NCBI GenBank assembly: GCA_963774345.1
Contig: CAVZFB010000054.1
Coordinates: 62,001-126,000 of the forward strand
DNA length: 64,000 nucleotides
Source: AP-15 sp963774345
Lineage (GTDB): Bacteria; Pseudomonadota; Alphaproteobacteria; ATCC43930; CGMCC-115725
Direction: 5' to 3'
Both the position numbers and the translations under genes were made by a program. The notes below the pieces were generated by a model. The model was not told where the DNA came from and made no database searches. It saw only the letters and a list, made by a program, of their open reading frames with translations. Positions within the stretch are counted from its first letter, which is position 1; each line of letters starts with the position of its first letter. Below are positions 36,782 through 46,652 of this stretch, one piece after another.

Positions 36782-37874
36782 CTAATCGTCGAAGCGCAGT
36801 TCGCCCTTGCCGATCGGGGCGAAATAGGCTTCGACCGTCGAGTCATCGATCTCGGCGAGGGTTGCCGGCCGCCAGCGCGGCGCCTGGTCCTTGTCGATCA
36901 GCGCCGCCCGCACGCCTTCGTAAAAATCGTGCGCGGCCATGAAATGCTGGGTCAGCCGATATTCGAGCTCGAGCGCCGGCTCGACGCCATAGTCCTGCCC
37001 TACGATCAGCTGGCGCAAGGTTACTTTCAGGCTGGTCGGCGATTTCGTCAGCAGCCCGGCGCGGGTCTCCGCCGCCCAGCCCGCCTCGGCCCGGCCTGCC
37101 GCCGCCTCGGCCGCGAGCTGATCGAGGATCGCCTCGATACTGTCGCCGGCGAAGCACCGATCGATTGCCGGGCGCAACGCCGCCAGCGGAGACGGGCCGG
37201 GATCGCCGGCAAACTCGGCGAGCAACGCCGCGACCTGCTCGGACCGGCCGTCCCTTGCCCACGCAGTCCCGGCGAGCGCCGTGACCAGCGCCTCGACCCG
37301 CTCCTGCGCGACGACATGGGTCGCAAAGCCACAATAATACGCGTCGGCTGCCCGCAACCGGGTGCCGGTGAGGCCGAGATAGCGCCCGATTTGCCCCGGG
37401 CAGCGATTCAGAAACCGGGTTGCGCCGACATCGGGAAACAGCCCGATCGCGGTTTCCGGCATCGCGAACAGTGTGCGCTCGGTCGCGACCCGGTAAGCGC
37501 CATTGACCGAGATTCCCGGCGCCGCCGCCCATCGTGATCCCGTCGATGATCGCGATATAGGGCTTGGAAAATCGGTGGATTTGGTGAATGAGCTCATACT
37601 CTTCGCGAAAGAACACCGCGGTCAGATCAGGATCGCCGCTGATCCCGCGTCCGGCCTCGTAGACCGCCCGCACATCGCCGCCGGCGCAGAACGCTCGCCC
37701 ACCGGCGCCGCGGACCACGACGGCATGCACCGACGGGTCTTCGGCCCAGCCCGACAGCGCCGGTGCGAAGCGCCGGTAATTGTCCAGGGTCAGCGCATTC
37801 AGCGCCTGCGGCCGGTTGATCGTCAGGGTGGCGAGCCCGCCCTCACGACCGAGCAGGATCTCGCCGTCATTCAT
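36782..37874 (-). CDS. 3-hydroxyisobutyryl-CoA hydrolase (crotonase fold), one +1 frameshift
   Basis: After repair, a 363-residue crotonase-family enzyme of the HIBCH length class. It releases 3-hydroxyisobutyrate in valine catabolism. Features: TLNRP-like start (TINRPQALNAL), oxyanion segment RAFCAGGDVRA, the glycine turn GITMGGGAG, and ETAIGLFPDVGATRFL with the family Glu and Asp. The frame changes near 37513: coding-strand GCC GGG A ATC TCG has one extra A; without it the protein reads GGGAGISVNGAYR. The start at 37874 follows GAGGGTGGG. It lies immediately downstream of the acyl-CoA dehydrogenase. Confidence 0.85.
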
Positions 37875-37882
37875 TCCCACCC

Positions 37883-39031
37883 TCACTCATTCGACGGGCC
37901 GAGCAGATGCCGGGCGATGATGACCCGCATGATCTCGTTGGTGCCTTCGAGGATCTGGTGCACGCGCAAATCGCGCAGATAGCGCTCGATCGGAAAGTCC
38001 TTCAGATAGCCGTAGCCGCCGAACAGCTGCAACGCCTCGTTGCAGATGTGGAACCCGGCATCGGTCGCGAAACGCTTGGCCATCGCGCAATGCATGACCG
38101 CCTGCGGATCGCTGTGGTCGAGGCTCGCCGCGCCACGCCATACCATCAGCCGCGCCGCGTCGAGCTCGGTCGCCATGTCGGCGAGCTTGAACTGCAACGC
38201 CTGGAATTCAGCGAGCGGGCGGCCAAACTGGCGGCGTTCGAGCAGATATGCGCGCGCCGCTTCGAGACAGGCCCGCGCCCCGCCCAGCGAGCACGCGGCG
38301 ATATTGAGCCGCCCGCCGTCGAGCCCCATCATCGCGATCTTGAACCCGTCCCCTTCGGCGCCGATCCGATTGGCCACCGGGACCCGGCAATCCTCGAAGA
38401 TCACCATCGCCGTCGGCTGCGAGTTCCAGCCGAGTTTTCTTTCCTTCTTGCCGAAAGAGAGGCCGGGCGTCTCCTTTTCGACGACCAGACACGAGATGCC
38501 CTTTGGTCCCTGGCCGCCGGTCCGCACCATCACGACGTAGATGTCGCTGATGCCGCCGCCCGAGATGAACGCCTTGGCGCCGTTCAGCACGTAATCGTCG
38601 CCGTCGCGCACGGCGCGGGTGGCGAGTGCCGCCGCATCCGATCCGCTGCCCGGCTCGGTCAGGCAATAGCTCGAAAGATGCGCCATGCTGGTCAGATCAG
38701 GCAGAAACCGCGCGCGCTGCTTTTCCGAGCCGAAATGGTCGATCATCCACGACGCCATGTTGTGGATCGACAGATAGGCCGCCGTCGACGCACAGGCCGC
38801 GGCCAATTCCTCGAAGATGATCGCCGCGTCGATGCGGCCGAGCCCGCTGCCGCCAAACTCCTCGCCGACATAAATCCCGGCAAAACCCAGTCCCGCCGCC
38901 CGCCGTAACGCTTCGACCGGGAATTCCTGGCGCTCGTCCCAGCCCGCCGCCTGGGGCAGCCATTCCTCGCGCGCAAACGCCCGCGCCGTCTCCCGAAACG
39001 CCCGCTGCTCGTCAGAGAGCTCGAAATCCAT
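37883..39031 (-). CDS. acyl-CoA dehydrogenase, isobutyryl-CoA type
   Basis: A 382-residue FAD enzyme. Family motifs: CLTEPGSGSDAAAL near residue 125, FISGGGISD, and the catalytic Glu in the C-terminal ILEGTNEIMR near residue 365. The GLGFAGIYVGEEFGG start and the pairing with HIBCH and mmsB point to isobutyryl-CoA dehydrogenase (ACAD8-like) of valine breakdown. Its stop lies nine bases from the HIBCH start. Intact. Confidence 0.88.
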   Translation of the reverse strand: MDFELSDEQRAFRETARAFAREEWLPQAAGWDERQEFPVEALRRAAGLGFAGIYVGEEFGGSGLGRIDAAIIFEELAAACASTAAYLSIHNMASWMIDHFGSEKQRARFLPDLTSMAHLSSYCLTEPGSGSDAAALATRAVRDGDDYVLNGAKAFISGGGISDIYVVMVRTGGQGPKGISCLVVEKETPGLSFGKKERKLGWNSQPTAMVIFEDCRVPVANRIGAEGDGFKIAMMGLDGGRLNIAACSLGGARACLEAARAYLLERRQFGRPLAEFQALQFKLADMATELDAARLMVWRGAASLDHSDPQAVMHCAMAKRFATDAGFHICNEALQLFGGYGYLKDFPIERYLRDLRVHQILEGTNEIMRVIIARHLLGPSNE

Positions 39032-39117
39032 GGCGGGAAATATAGGAGGCCAACACCAAAACGGCGACCGCCCGCAACCATGGCTGCGGGCGGCTTGCCC
39101 GGGAATATGCGGGTTAG

Positions 39118-40821
39118 TTAGGCGTGGTTGGCGTGGTAGTAGGTGTTGCGCAGCACCCGGCCGGGGAGCGCCCCGGTGTGCTTGCCGTTCTCCATCAGCA
39201 CCTGGCCGTTGACGATCGTTGCCATGATGCCGGCCGCTGGCTCCTTGACGCGCCAGCCGCCCGCCGGGAAGTCGTGCACGATGCTCTCCGGCAGCGGGCG
39301 AACGGTATCGGGATCAAAGATCACGATGTCCGCCGCCATGCCCGGCCGCAGCAAGCCGCGGTCATAGAGACCCAACGCCGAGGCGGAATCGAAGGTCAGC
39401 CGCCGCACCGCGTGCTCCAAGGTCATGACCTGCTTTTCGCGGACCCACTCGCTCAACAGCCGCGTGCTGTAGCCATAGCCGCCGTGGAACTGCACGTGCG
39501 CGCCGCCATCCGACAGTCCGACGATGGCGTTCGGATAGGTCAGGATCTTGGCCATTGCTTCGTCGTCGACGTTGTTCTCGGCCATCATGAAGCCGGTGTC
39601 CAACTTCTCCTCGACGACGAGGTCGAGAAAGGCGTCGATGACGCGCTTGTTCTGGTCCTTGGCGATCTGACCGATAGTCTTGCTCTTGAGCGCCTGGTTC
39701 TTTTCAAGTACCGGCGTCTCGACCCACATATAGTTGTACCATTGACGCGAGTAACCGGCGGCCGGGACCTCGACCGTGTGCTCGACGACTTCCTCGTGCA
39801 ATTTCTGCCGGATCGCCGGATCGGCATAGGCCTTCAGTTTTTCGTCGTCCGAGGACAGCAGGATCGGATGCCAGGTCGGTGAGCCGCGGAAGGTCTGGCA
39901 GTTGTGCATCGTGAAGCTCTGCGTCGTACGGTTCGGGCTGCACAGCGGATAGGCCCGGATGCCAGCCTTCGAGGTCTCGTCGACGCGGGCCATGTGCTTT
40001 TTCCACAAATCGGGCTCGCGTACCGTCTGTCCCAGATTGTTGTAGATAACCGTGCGTCCGGTCGCTTCCGACAGACGCGCCATCAACCCGTCATTGAGCT
40101 CAGCCGCACGGCCGCCGCCCGATTGGATGATGCCGGTACTCATTTCGCGCAACACGTCGCCGAGCGCGAAGATTTCCTTTTCGTCGGCCCACAACGCCGG
40201 GATATGGACGCCCTGTGGGTCGTAGTGGCCCTTGTTGCGCGACACCGACAGACCGAGCGCGCCGCCCTTGATGCCGTCGCGCACGACATCCTGCATTTTC
40301 TTGATTTCGTCGTCCGTGGCGGTGCGGCCCTGGGCCTCGTCGCCCATGACGTAATAGCGAACCGTCGAATGGCCGATCAAATTGCCGACATTGACACCCA
40401 AATGCTGGTCGAGCCGGTCCATGTATTGCGGGATCGTCTCCCAATCGACCTCGACGGTGTTCAGCACTTCCATCGGGATCGCTTCGACATAGGACAGGAA
40501 CTCGGCGACCCGCTTTGCGGTGCCGGGCCGCACCGGCGCCAAGGCCAGCGAGCAATTGCCGAACATGACAGTCGTGGCGCCATGGTCGGGTGAAAACGAA
40601 CACAGCGGGTCCCAGGTGACCTGCGCGTCATAGTGACAGTGATTGTCGATAAACCCAGGCGCCACGACCTGACCGGCGGCGTCGATCGTGCGCGTGGCCG
40701 GTCCGCTCAGTTTGCCGATTTCGACAATCTTGCCGTCCTTGACGCCGACATCGCCCCGGAACGCCGGCATGCCCGATCCATCGACGATGCGGCCATTCTT
40801 GATCAGCAGATCATACGCCAT
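39118..40821 (-). CDS. N-acyl-D-amino acid deacylase-like amidohydrolase
   Basis: A 567-residue metal-dependent amidohydrolase of the D-aminoacylase/dihydroorotase-like group. The N-terminal sandwich starts LLIKNGRIVDGSG. The HxH-type metal site is FIDNHCHYDAQ near residue 60. A late Asp is in VGLSDGGAHVQFHGG near residue 450. The beta-sandwich closes at the C-terminus (GMAADIVIFDPDTV). A good ribosome binding site (AAAGGGGCGGAA) precedes the ATG. Substrate uncertain. Confidence 0.82.
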   Translation of the reverse strand: MAYDLLIKNGRIVDGSGMPAFRGDVGVKDGKIVEIGKLSGPATRTIDAAGQVVAPGFIDNHCHYDAQVTWDPLCSFSPDHGATTVMFGNCSLALAPVRPGTAKRVAEFLSYVEAIPMEVLNTVEVDWETIPQYMDRLDQHLGVNVGNLIGHSTVRYYVMGDEAQGRTATDDEIKKMQDVVRDGIKGGALGLSVSRNKGHYDPQGVHIPALWADEKEIFALGDVLREMSTGIIQSGGGRAAELNDGLMARLSEATGRTVIYNNLGQTVREPDLWKKHMARVDETSKAGIRAYPLCSPNRTTQSFTMHNCQTFRGSPTWHPILLSSDDEKLKAYADPAIRQKLHEEVVEHTVEVPAAGYSRQWYNYMWVETPVLEKNQALKSKTIGQIAKDQNKRVIDAFLDLVVEEKLDTGFMMAENNVDDEAMAKILTYPNAIVGLSDGGAHVQFHGGYGYSTRLLSEWVREKQVMTLEHAVRRLTFDSASALGLYDRGLLRPGMAADIVIFDPDTVRPLPESIVHDFPAGGWRVKEPAAGIMATIVNGQVLMENGKHTGALPGRVLRNTYYHANHA

Positions 40822-40914
40822 TTCCGCCCCTTTCTTGGTAGTTGCAACAGACCCCTTTTCCCTGAGAAAAGTGTAACATCCGATCGTCGCCGCCTTATCG
40901 AAAATCGGCGAGGG

Positions 40915-42016
40915 TTAGATCGAATATTCGAGAATGGGGTCCAAGGCACTGCCGCCTTCGACAGTGTGGCCTTCCGATCGCCAGCGCAGCATGCCGCCGG
41001 CGAGATTGGCGACATCGGAAAAGCCGGCCTCGCGCAGGATCACGGTCGCCTGCGCCGAGCGACTGCCGGCGCGGCACACGGCGACGATCGGGCGATCCTT
41101 TGCCAGCTCCCCAGCATGCTCGGCCAGCGCGCCCAATGGGATCAACGTCGCACCGCGGATATGGCCGAGTGGTCCGGTGAATTCCTCCGGCTCGCGAACA
41201 TCGAGGATCTGCACCTGGCGCGCATGCTCTTCGAGCCCGTGGGGATCGATCTCCCAGATCCCGGCAAAACTATAGCGCAGCGCCGCCCAACCGGGCGCCG
41301 CCGTCATGTCGACCTCGCCCTCGGGCTTGCCGCATTTGAGATTGGCCGGCACCGCGACATCGAGCTTTTTCGGGTGCGCCAGCCGTAGGTTTTTCATGTA
41401 GCCGGTGAAATCGGCCTCGCCGGTCTCGCCGCCGAGGCGCGGGTTGAACTGCCGCTCCTCGCGCACGCTGGTCACTGTCAGGCCGCGGTAATCGTGCGCG
41501 GGATAGAGCAGGCAAGTATCCGGCAGGGCGAAAATCTGCTGGTGGACCGAGCGGTACATCGCGTGCGGGTCGCCTTGCTGGAAGTCGGTGCGTCCGCTGC
41601 CGCGGATCAGCAGGCAATCGCCGGTGAAGGCCATGCTGCGGTCGTCGAGCACATACGTCAGGCAGCCACTGGTATGCCCCGGCGTCTTGCGCACCTGCAG
41701 ATTGCGCTCGCCGAAGGCGATCACGTCGTCCTGCACCAGGTAGCGGTCGGCTCCCTCGGCGCCGCTGTCGGCGGACAATGCGATGCCGCACCCGGTCTGC
41801 TGTTTCAGCAGCGAAGCGCCGGTGACGTGATCGGCATGGACATGGGTTTCGAGCGAATAGAGCAGCTTGAGGCCCAACTCGTCGATCAACGCGGCGTCGC
41901 GTCTGACCTGCTCGAACACCGGGTCGATGATGACCGCCGCCCCGCTTGCGCCGTCGGCCAGCAGATAGGTGTAGGTCGAGGACGAGCGGATCGAATAATT
42001 GTCGAAAAACCAACAT
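40915..42016 (-). CDS. ETHE1-like persulfide dioxygenase fused to rhodanese, one +1 frameshift
   Basis: After repair, 366 residues. The N-terminal metallo-beta-lactamase domain has THVHADHVTG (HxHxDH), KTPGHTSGCL and FTGDCLLIRGSGRTDF, as in ETHE1 sulfur dioxygenases. A C-terminal rhodanese domain (residues about 265-350) has the active-site loop VCRAGSRSA. Such fusions oxidise glutathione persulfide and move sulfane sulfur. The first dozen codons are in another frame: at about 41983 the coding strand reads CCG CTC G TCC TCG, and removing the extra G gives MLVFRQLFDPLSSTYTYLL. Without the repair the gene would start internally and lose its first strand. Confidence 0.85.
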
Positions 42017-42066
42017 CGCCAGCCCCTGTGAGTGCCACGTCATCCTACATTTACGCCGTCATCTCC

Positions 42067-42140
42067 GAGATTGCTTCGTCGCTCCGCTCCTCGCAATGAC
42101 ACGCCCTCTGCCGTCATTGCGAGCAAAGCGAAGCAATCTC
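42067..42140. repeat. REP-like inverted repeat (GTCATTGCGAG type)
   Basis: Two arms face each other: GAGATTGCTTCG...CGCAATGAC (42067-42100) and GTCATTGCGAG...GAAGCAATCTC (42113-42140), with a 12-base loop. The sequence is of the common GTCATTGCGAG-AAGCAATC intergenic class. It lies just past the histidine kinase stop and before the ETHE1-rhodanese start, so it may also end kinase transcripts. Confidence 0.75.
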
Positions 42141-42150
42141 GTCGAAGCAG

Positions 42151-44832
42151 TCATGCTGTCATCCTTGCTGCCGCAGCCTCGCTTGTCACCGTCGCCTGAG
42201 TTGCCGTCCCGTGGGTGCGCGGCAGATGGATCGCGAACTCGGTGAACTCGCCGACCCGGCTGTCGACCGCGATCGTGCCGCCATGCTGCTGGGTGACGAT
42301 GTCGTAGCTGATCGACAGGCCGAGGCCGGTGCCTTCGCCGGTCGGCTTGGTGGTGAAGAACGGCTGGAACAATTTGTCCCGGATCTCGGGCATGATGCCG
42401 GCGCCGTTGTCGCGCACACGGATTTCGACCGCCTCGCCGAGGTCGCGCGTCGCCACCGTCAGCGCCGGCCGAAAACCGGGCTCGGCGCCGTCTTTCAGGC
42501 GCTTGGTGGCGGCATAGAAGCCGTTGCCGATCAGGTTCAGCAACACCCGCGTCACATCCTGCGGGACCAGCTCGATCGGCGCGATGGCGGCGGCGAAATC
42601 GCGCTCCAGGGTGATGTTGAAGCTCTGATCCTGGGCGCGCGCCCCGTGATAGGCGAGGTTCAGCGCCTCGTCGACCAGCGCGTTGAGATCGACCGAGCGG
42701 CGCTCGCCGCTTTCGCCGCGCGAATGCTCCAGCATGCTCTTGACGATGCCGTCGGCCCGCCTGCCGTGCTCGGCGATCTTTTCGAGATTGCCGGTCAGCA
42801 TCGCGACGATTTCGTCGACCTCGACGAGTTTGTCGCCGTCGAGCGCCGCCAAGGCCGGTGCCGCCGCCTCCTTCAGCTCGTCGAGCAATTCGACCGACAG
42901 CCCGGCGAAGTTGTTGACAAAGTTGAGCGGGTTCTTGATCTCGTGGGCGATGCCGGCGGTTAATTGCCCCAACGAGGCCATCTTCTCGGCCTGGATCAGC
43001 CTCGCCTGCGCTGTCTTCAGCTCCTGGTATGCGGCCGCGATCGTGCGGCTCGCCTCTTCCGCTGCGTCGCGCGCCGCGCGGATCTCCGCTTCGCTGCGCT
43101 TGCGCTCGGTGATGTCGGCATAGATCAAGACAAAGCCGCCCGACGGCACCGGGTTGTGGCGGACCTCGATCACCCGACCATCCGATCGGGTGCGCTCGAA
43201 CGCGTAGTGTTCACCGGCTCGCTCGGTGACGCGTCGAAGCTCCGCCACCGGATCGGCTCCCGCGCCGAATTCGCCACGCTCGGCGAGATAGCGGATATAT
43301 TCCGCATAGGTCCGCGGCTCGGCGAGGAACGCATCAGGCAGATCCAAAATCTCTTGGAAATTACGGTTCCACGCCGCCAGCCGCAGTCCTTGGTCGAACA
43401 TCGCCACGCCATCACCCATATTCTCGAAGGTGACCCGCAATTCGGCTTGGCGCTGCGCCAGCTCCGCGGTGCGCTCTTCTACCAGCCGCTCCAACCGCGC
43501 CGCCGTTTCGGCGCGTTCGGAGAGCAGCGCATCGCGCTCGATCGCATGCTGGCGGAACACCTCGACCGCCCGGCCCATTGCGGACACTTCGTCGGAGCCT
43601 TGGGTATCGATGATCAGATCGCGCCCGCCGCCGGCGATCTCGGCCATGCCGCTGCTGAGCCGAGTGAGCCGCGAGACGATGTTGCGTCCGACATAGAACC
43701 AAACAATCAGGAAGGAGCTCGCCAGGCTCAGCGCTGCGACTGCGAGAAGAACTTTTCGTCCAACGGCTTGCACGCGCGCCGCTTCGGTGTTGGCGCTGGC
43801 GATCTCTTTCCGTGAGAAGGCGACAAGCTTGTCGACCGCCGTTTTCAATCGCTGCGAAAGCGCCTGATTCTCTTCAACCAGCCGTCGGCTCTCGGCCTTG
43901 GCCGCCATCCCCTTGCGCACCCAACTGAAGATGCTCGCTTCACCAGTCACGGCGCTGCGCAGCCCGTTGAGAGGCTTAAACAGTTCCGATGAGATGTCGA
44001 GGTCGACATCGGAGACGAGTCCGTCCAGTGCGCGGATCGAGCGCTGCGCCTGAGGCTCCAGCTGATCGATCTCGGTGGTGTCGGCGGCATTGGCCGCGCG
44101 ACTGATCACCTCGAACGCATTCCCGGCCTCGCCCTCGATTTTGTCCAGCGCCAACAGGGCGGCCATCGCTTGGTCAAATTGGTCGTGGGCGGCGCGTCGT
44201 TCCTCTAGCCCCGTACTAGCCGAATTCATCGCCAGTTGCAGCCGAACGATCCGGGCGTTCAGATCGGCAAACCGGGGCCGCCACACATTGCCGAACTGCC
44301 GATATGCCGACAGGACCTCGCTGATCGCGCGCCTTTGATTATCAGTGGCTCCCATCCCATCGGACCACGCCACCCACATCAGATCCAGATTGTGGTTGAG
44401 ATGGGTCGTTGCGTTGCTGATCTCGTCTAGCACGCCGGGGTCGAGGTTCGCGTCGCTGAGACGAGCGAGGATCGTCGACAGATCCGCCTGCTCGTCCCGT
44501 ACCCGGCTCGTCAGCGCTTCCGCCTCCTCCGAATTGCTCGCGTTCACCAGCGCCGGACCGATGCCGACAATTTTTTCGCTTTTGCGCAAAAGCTCTCGCG
44601 CATCGAGCGCCACAGGCAGAGTCTCGAGGGTGATCCGGTCCAGGCTCCGCTCGACCTCACGCAGCGCGTAAAGGCCCGCTGCGGCGGCAACGACAACGAA
44701 GAGGCTGATCGCGATAAACGCGAGGAGCAGCCGGCCCCTCAGTCCGGGGATGAACCGGGAGAGAGGCGAGAGCGGACGCACCCTCGGCGGCCGCAGCGAG
44801 CCCAGATCAGCCGAGGTCCCGGGTGCAGACAT
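42151..44832 (-). CDS. membrane sensor histidine kinase with HAMP and PAS domains
   Basis: An 893-residue hybrid-free kinase. Membrane segment 1 lies at residues about 35-57 and segment 2 near 360-380, with a 300-residue periplasmic helical sensor between. HAMP then PAS (MGDGVAMFDQGLRLAAWN) follow, the latter ending near 590 with a coiled coil. The phospho-acceptor His is in GIAHEIKNPLNF near residue 630. The ATPase domain shows DNGAGI and GLGLSISYDIV. No response regulator gene is adjacent. Confidence 0.9.
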   Translation of the reverse strand: MSAPGTSADLGSLRPPRVRPLSPLSRFIPGLRGRLLLAFIAISLFVVVAAAAGLYALREVERSLDRITLETLPVALDARELLRKSEKIVGIGPALVNASNSEEAEALTSRVRDEQADLSTILARLSDANLDPGVLDEISNATTHLNHNLDLMWVAWSDGMGATDNQRRAISEVLSAYRQFGNVWRPRFADLNARIVRLQLAMNSASTGLEERRAAHDQFDQAMAALLALDKIEGEAGNAFEVISRAANAADTTEIDQLEPQAQRSIRALDGLVSDVDLDISSELFKPLNGLRSAVTGEASIFSWVRKGMAAKAESRRLVEENQALSQRLKTAVDKLVAFSRKEIASANTEAARVQAVGRKVLLAVAALSLASSFLIVWFYVGRNIVSRLTRLSSGMAEIAGGGRDLIIDTQGSDEVSAMGRAVEVFRQHAIERDALLSERAETAARLERLVEERTAELAQRQAELRVTFENMGDGVAMFDQGLRLAAWNRNFQEILDLPDAFLAEPRTYAEYIRYLAERGEFGAGADPVAELRRVTERAGEHYAFERTRSDGRVIEVRHNPVPSGGFVLIYADITERKRSEAEIRAARDAAEEASRTIAAAYQELKTAQARLIQAEKMASLGQLTAGIAHEIKNPLNFVNNFAGLSVELLDELKEAAAPALAALDGDKLVEVDEIVAMLTGNLEKIAEHGRRADGIVKSMLEHSRGESGERRSVDLNALVDEALNLAYHGARAQDQSFNITLERDFAAAIAPIELVPQDVTRVLLNLIGNGFYAATKRLKDGAEPGFRPALTVATRDLGEAVEIRVRDNGAGIMPEIRDKLFQPFFTTKPTGEGTGLGLSISYDIVTQQHGGTIAVDSRVGEFTEFAIHLPRTHGTATQATVTSEAAAARMTA

Positions 44833-45256
44833 GCCAGCCCTACATCACCCAGCCAATATTGTGGCCCTGTCTGTCGGGCTCCGGGATGGAGCGGATCTGA
44901 AACCGAACGCCGCCCAGGCGAGACCCATATACTTTGGCCGCCGAACGCATGTGGAACAAGCAAGTCGGGAGACGAGCCGCGATTTCGTCAGAGCCAGCCG
45001 ACATCTTCGCTGACGAGCGTCATAATCGCGGCGGACGAGCGCCATAATCGCGGCGGTCGGGATCTCCAGGGGGCGCCTTTTCCGAAGATCCTCCCGAAAT
45101 GTCGAGATCGAGCCGGCCTGAAAGGGACCATTCGAATGTGCCATGACAGTTGCCTAGATAATTTTGTCCCCGGGTCGCCGCACTATGGTATGTCAGCTTA
45201 CCTTAAGCGAACTTTGCCCTCAATAGGCTGCAGTCGCGAGCCGGGAGGAGACCGGA
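44833..45256. other. gene-free stretch upstream of the solute-binding protein genes
   Basis: About 420 bases between the divergent kinase and the first solute-binding gene. It should hold promoters for both. I see a 22-bp tandem repeat (listed separately) and the ribosome binding site GGGAGGAG at 45241-45248. No supported gene. Confidence 0.5.
45012..45055. repeat. 22-bp tandem direct repeat, two units
   Basis: GACGAGCG(T/C)CATAATCGCGGCG occurs twice head to tail, 45012-45033 and 45034-45055, with one mismatch. It lies in the divergent intergenic region between the kinase and the solute-binding genes and could be a regulator site or simple slippage. Confidence 0.7.
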
Positions 45257-46634
45257 ATGGCCATTCTGACGCGGCGCTCGCTGCTTCGCGGCTCTCTTGC
45301 GCTTGGCGCGGCCGGGTCATTGGCGCGGCCCCACATCGCCAACGCCGCGGCCACGACCGCGGAAGTGTGGTGCCAACAGGGCTTCGCCAAGGAGGAAGAT
45401 GCCGCTTTCAAGAAGATGGTCGCCGATTACGAGAAGGCGAGCGGCAACAAGATCGATTACAGCATCATTCCGTTCGCGCGCGCTGCGCCAGAAGGAAGTC
45501 TCGGCGATCACGAGCGGGGTCGTTCCGGATGTGATGGAGGTCTACGATCGCGAGTTTGCCCCGTTGAACGCCTGGGACGACAAGCTCGTCGATGTCGGCG
45601 ACATCGTCGAGACCGCAGAAAACGGATTTCGGCTCGGTCGCCATCGATTCCTGCTTTCTCTACAACAACGCCACGAAACAACGCGGCTATTACATGGCGC
45701 CGATGAAGATCAACGGGATTCCGTTCCATATCTGGCGGTCGCTGGTCGAGAAGGCGGGCTACAAGATCTCCGATATTCCGAACACCTGGGATGCCTTTCT
45801 CGATTTCTTCAAGCCGGTGCAGGACAAGTTGCGGGCACAGGGGATGCGCAACATCCATGCCTACGGCTATCAGCTGACCGCCAACGGCAACGACCCGATC
45901 AACATCTTCAACGCGTTCCTGATCGCCTATGGCGGCAAGGACCTCGTCACCCCGGACGGCAAGCTCCACACCGACGATCCGCAGGTGCGCGCGGCTGCGG
46001 TCAAGGCGATCGAGCGGCTGACCACCCCTTTCAAGGACGGCTACGTGCCGCCGAGCTGCGTCAACTGGAACGACGCCGACGACAACAACGCCTTTCACTC
46101 CAAGCTGATGGTGATGGATTTCGACGGCACGATCTCGACCGAGATCGCCGTCTATGACAAGAAAGAGCTATACGACGACATCGTGACCCACGGCCTGCCG
46201 CTAGGCAATGACGGCAAGCAGCTGCCGAGCCAAGTCTCGCTCATTGGTCCCGTGATCCCGAAGGGAGCGAAAAACGTCGCGGTGGCCAAGGAATTTATCA
46301 AATACGCGGTCCAGCCGAAGGTGCTGAACGAGTATCTGAAGGGCGGGCTCGGCCGCTGGATGATACCGATGCCCGAGATCGCCAAGAGCGACCCGTTCTG
46401 GCTCAAGGAGGACCCGCACCGCGAAGCATACACCAAGCTGACGCTGCTCGGTCCGACGCTGCCGATCCACGAGGTGTTCAACCCGGCCATCGCCCAAGTC
46501 AATTCCGAGCATCTCTTCAGCGTCGCCGATGTTCGATGTCATGAACGAGGGGATGGCGCCGGAAGCAGGCGATCGACAAGGCGTTCAAGCGGGCCGAGGC
46601 GATCTTCGCGAAATACCCGATCGAGCAGGCCTGA
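45257..46634 (+). CDS. ABC-type extracellular solute-binding protein, copy 1, four +1 insertions
   Basis: Reconstructed protein of 457 residues with a twin-arginine-like signal (LTRRSLLRGSLALGAAG, cut near ANAAA). It belongs to the large family of periplasmic proteins that bind sugars and similar solutes (YGYQLTANGNDPINIFNAFL, GGLGRWMIPMPEI). Compared with copy 2, single extra bases lie near 45479, 45613, 46530 and 46567. Removing them leaves an open frame from ATG 45257 to TGA 46632-46634. No permease or ATPase gene is adjacent. As printed, the gene could not make a full product. Confidence 0.85.
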
Positions 46635-46652
46635 GGGGAGGCGGAAACGCAG

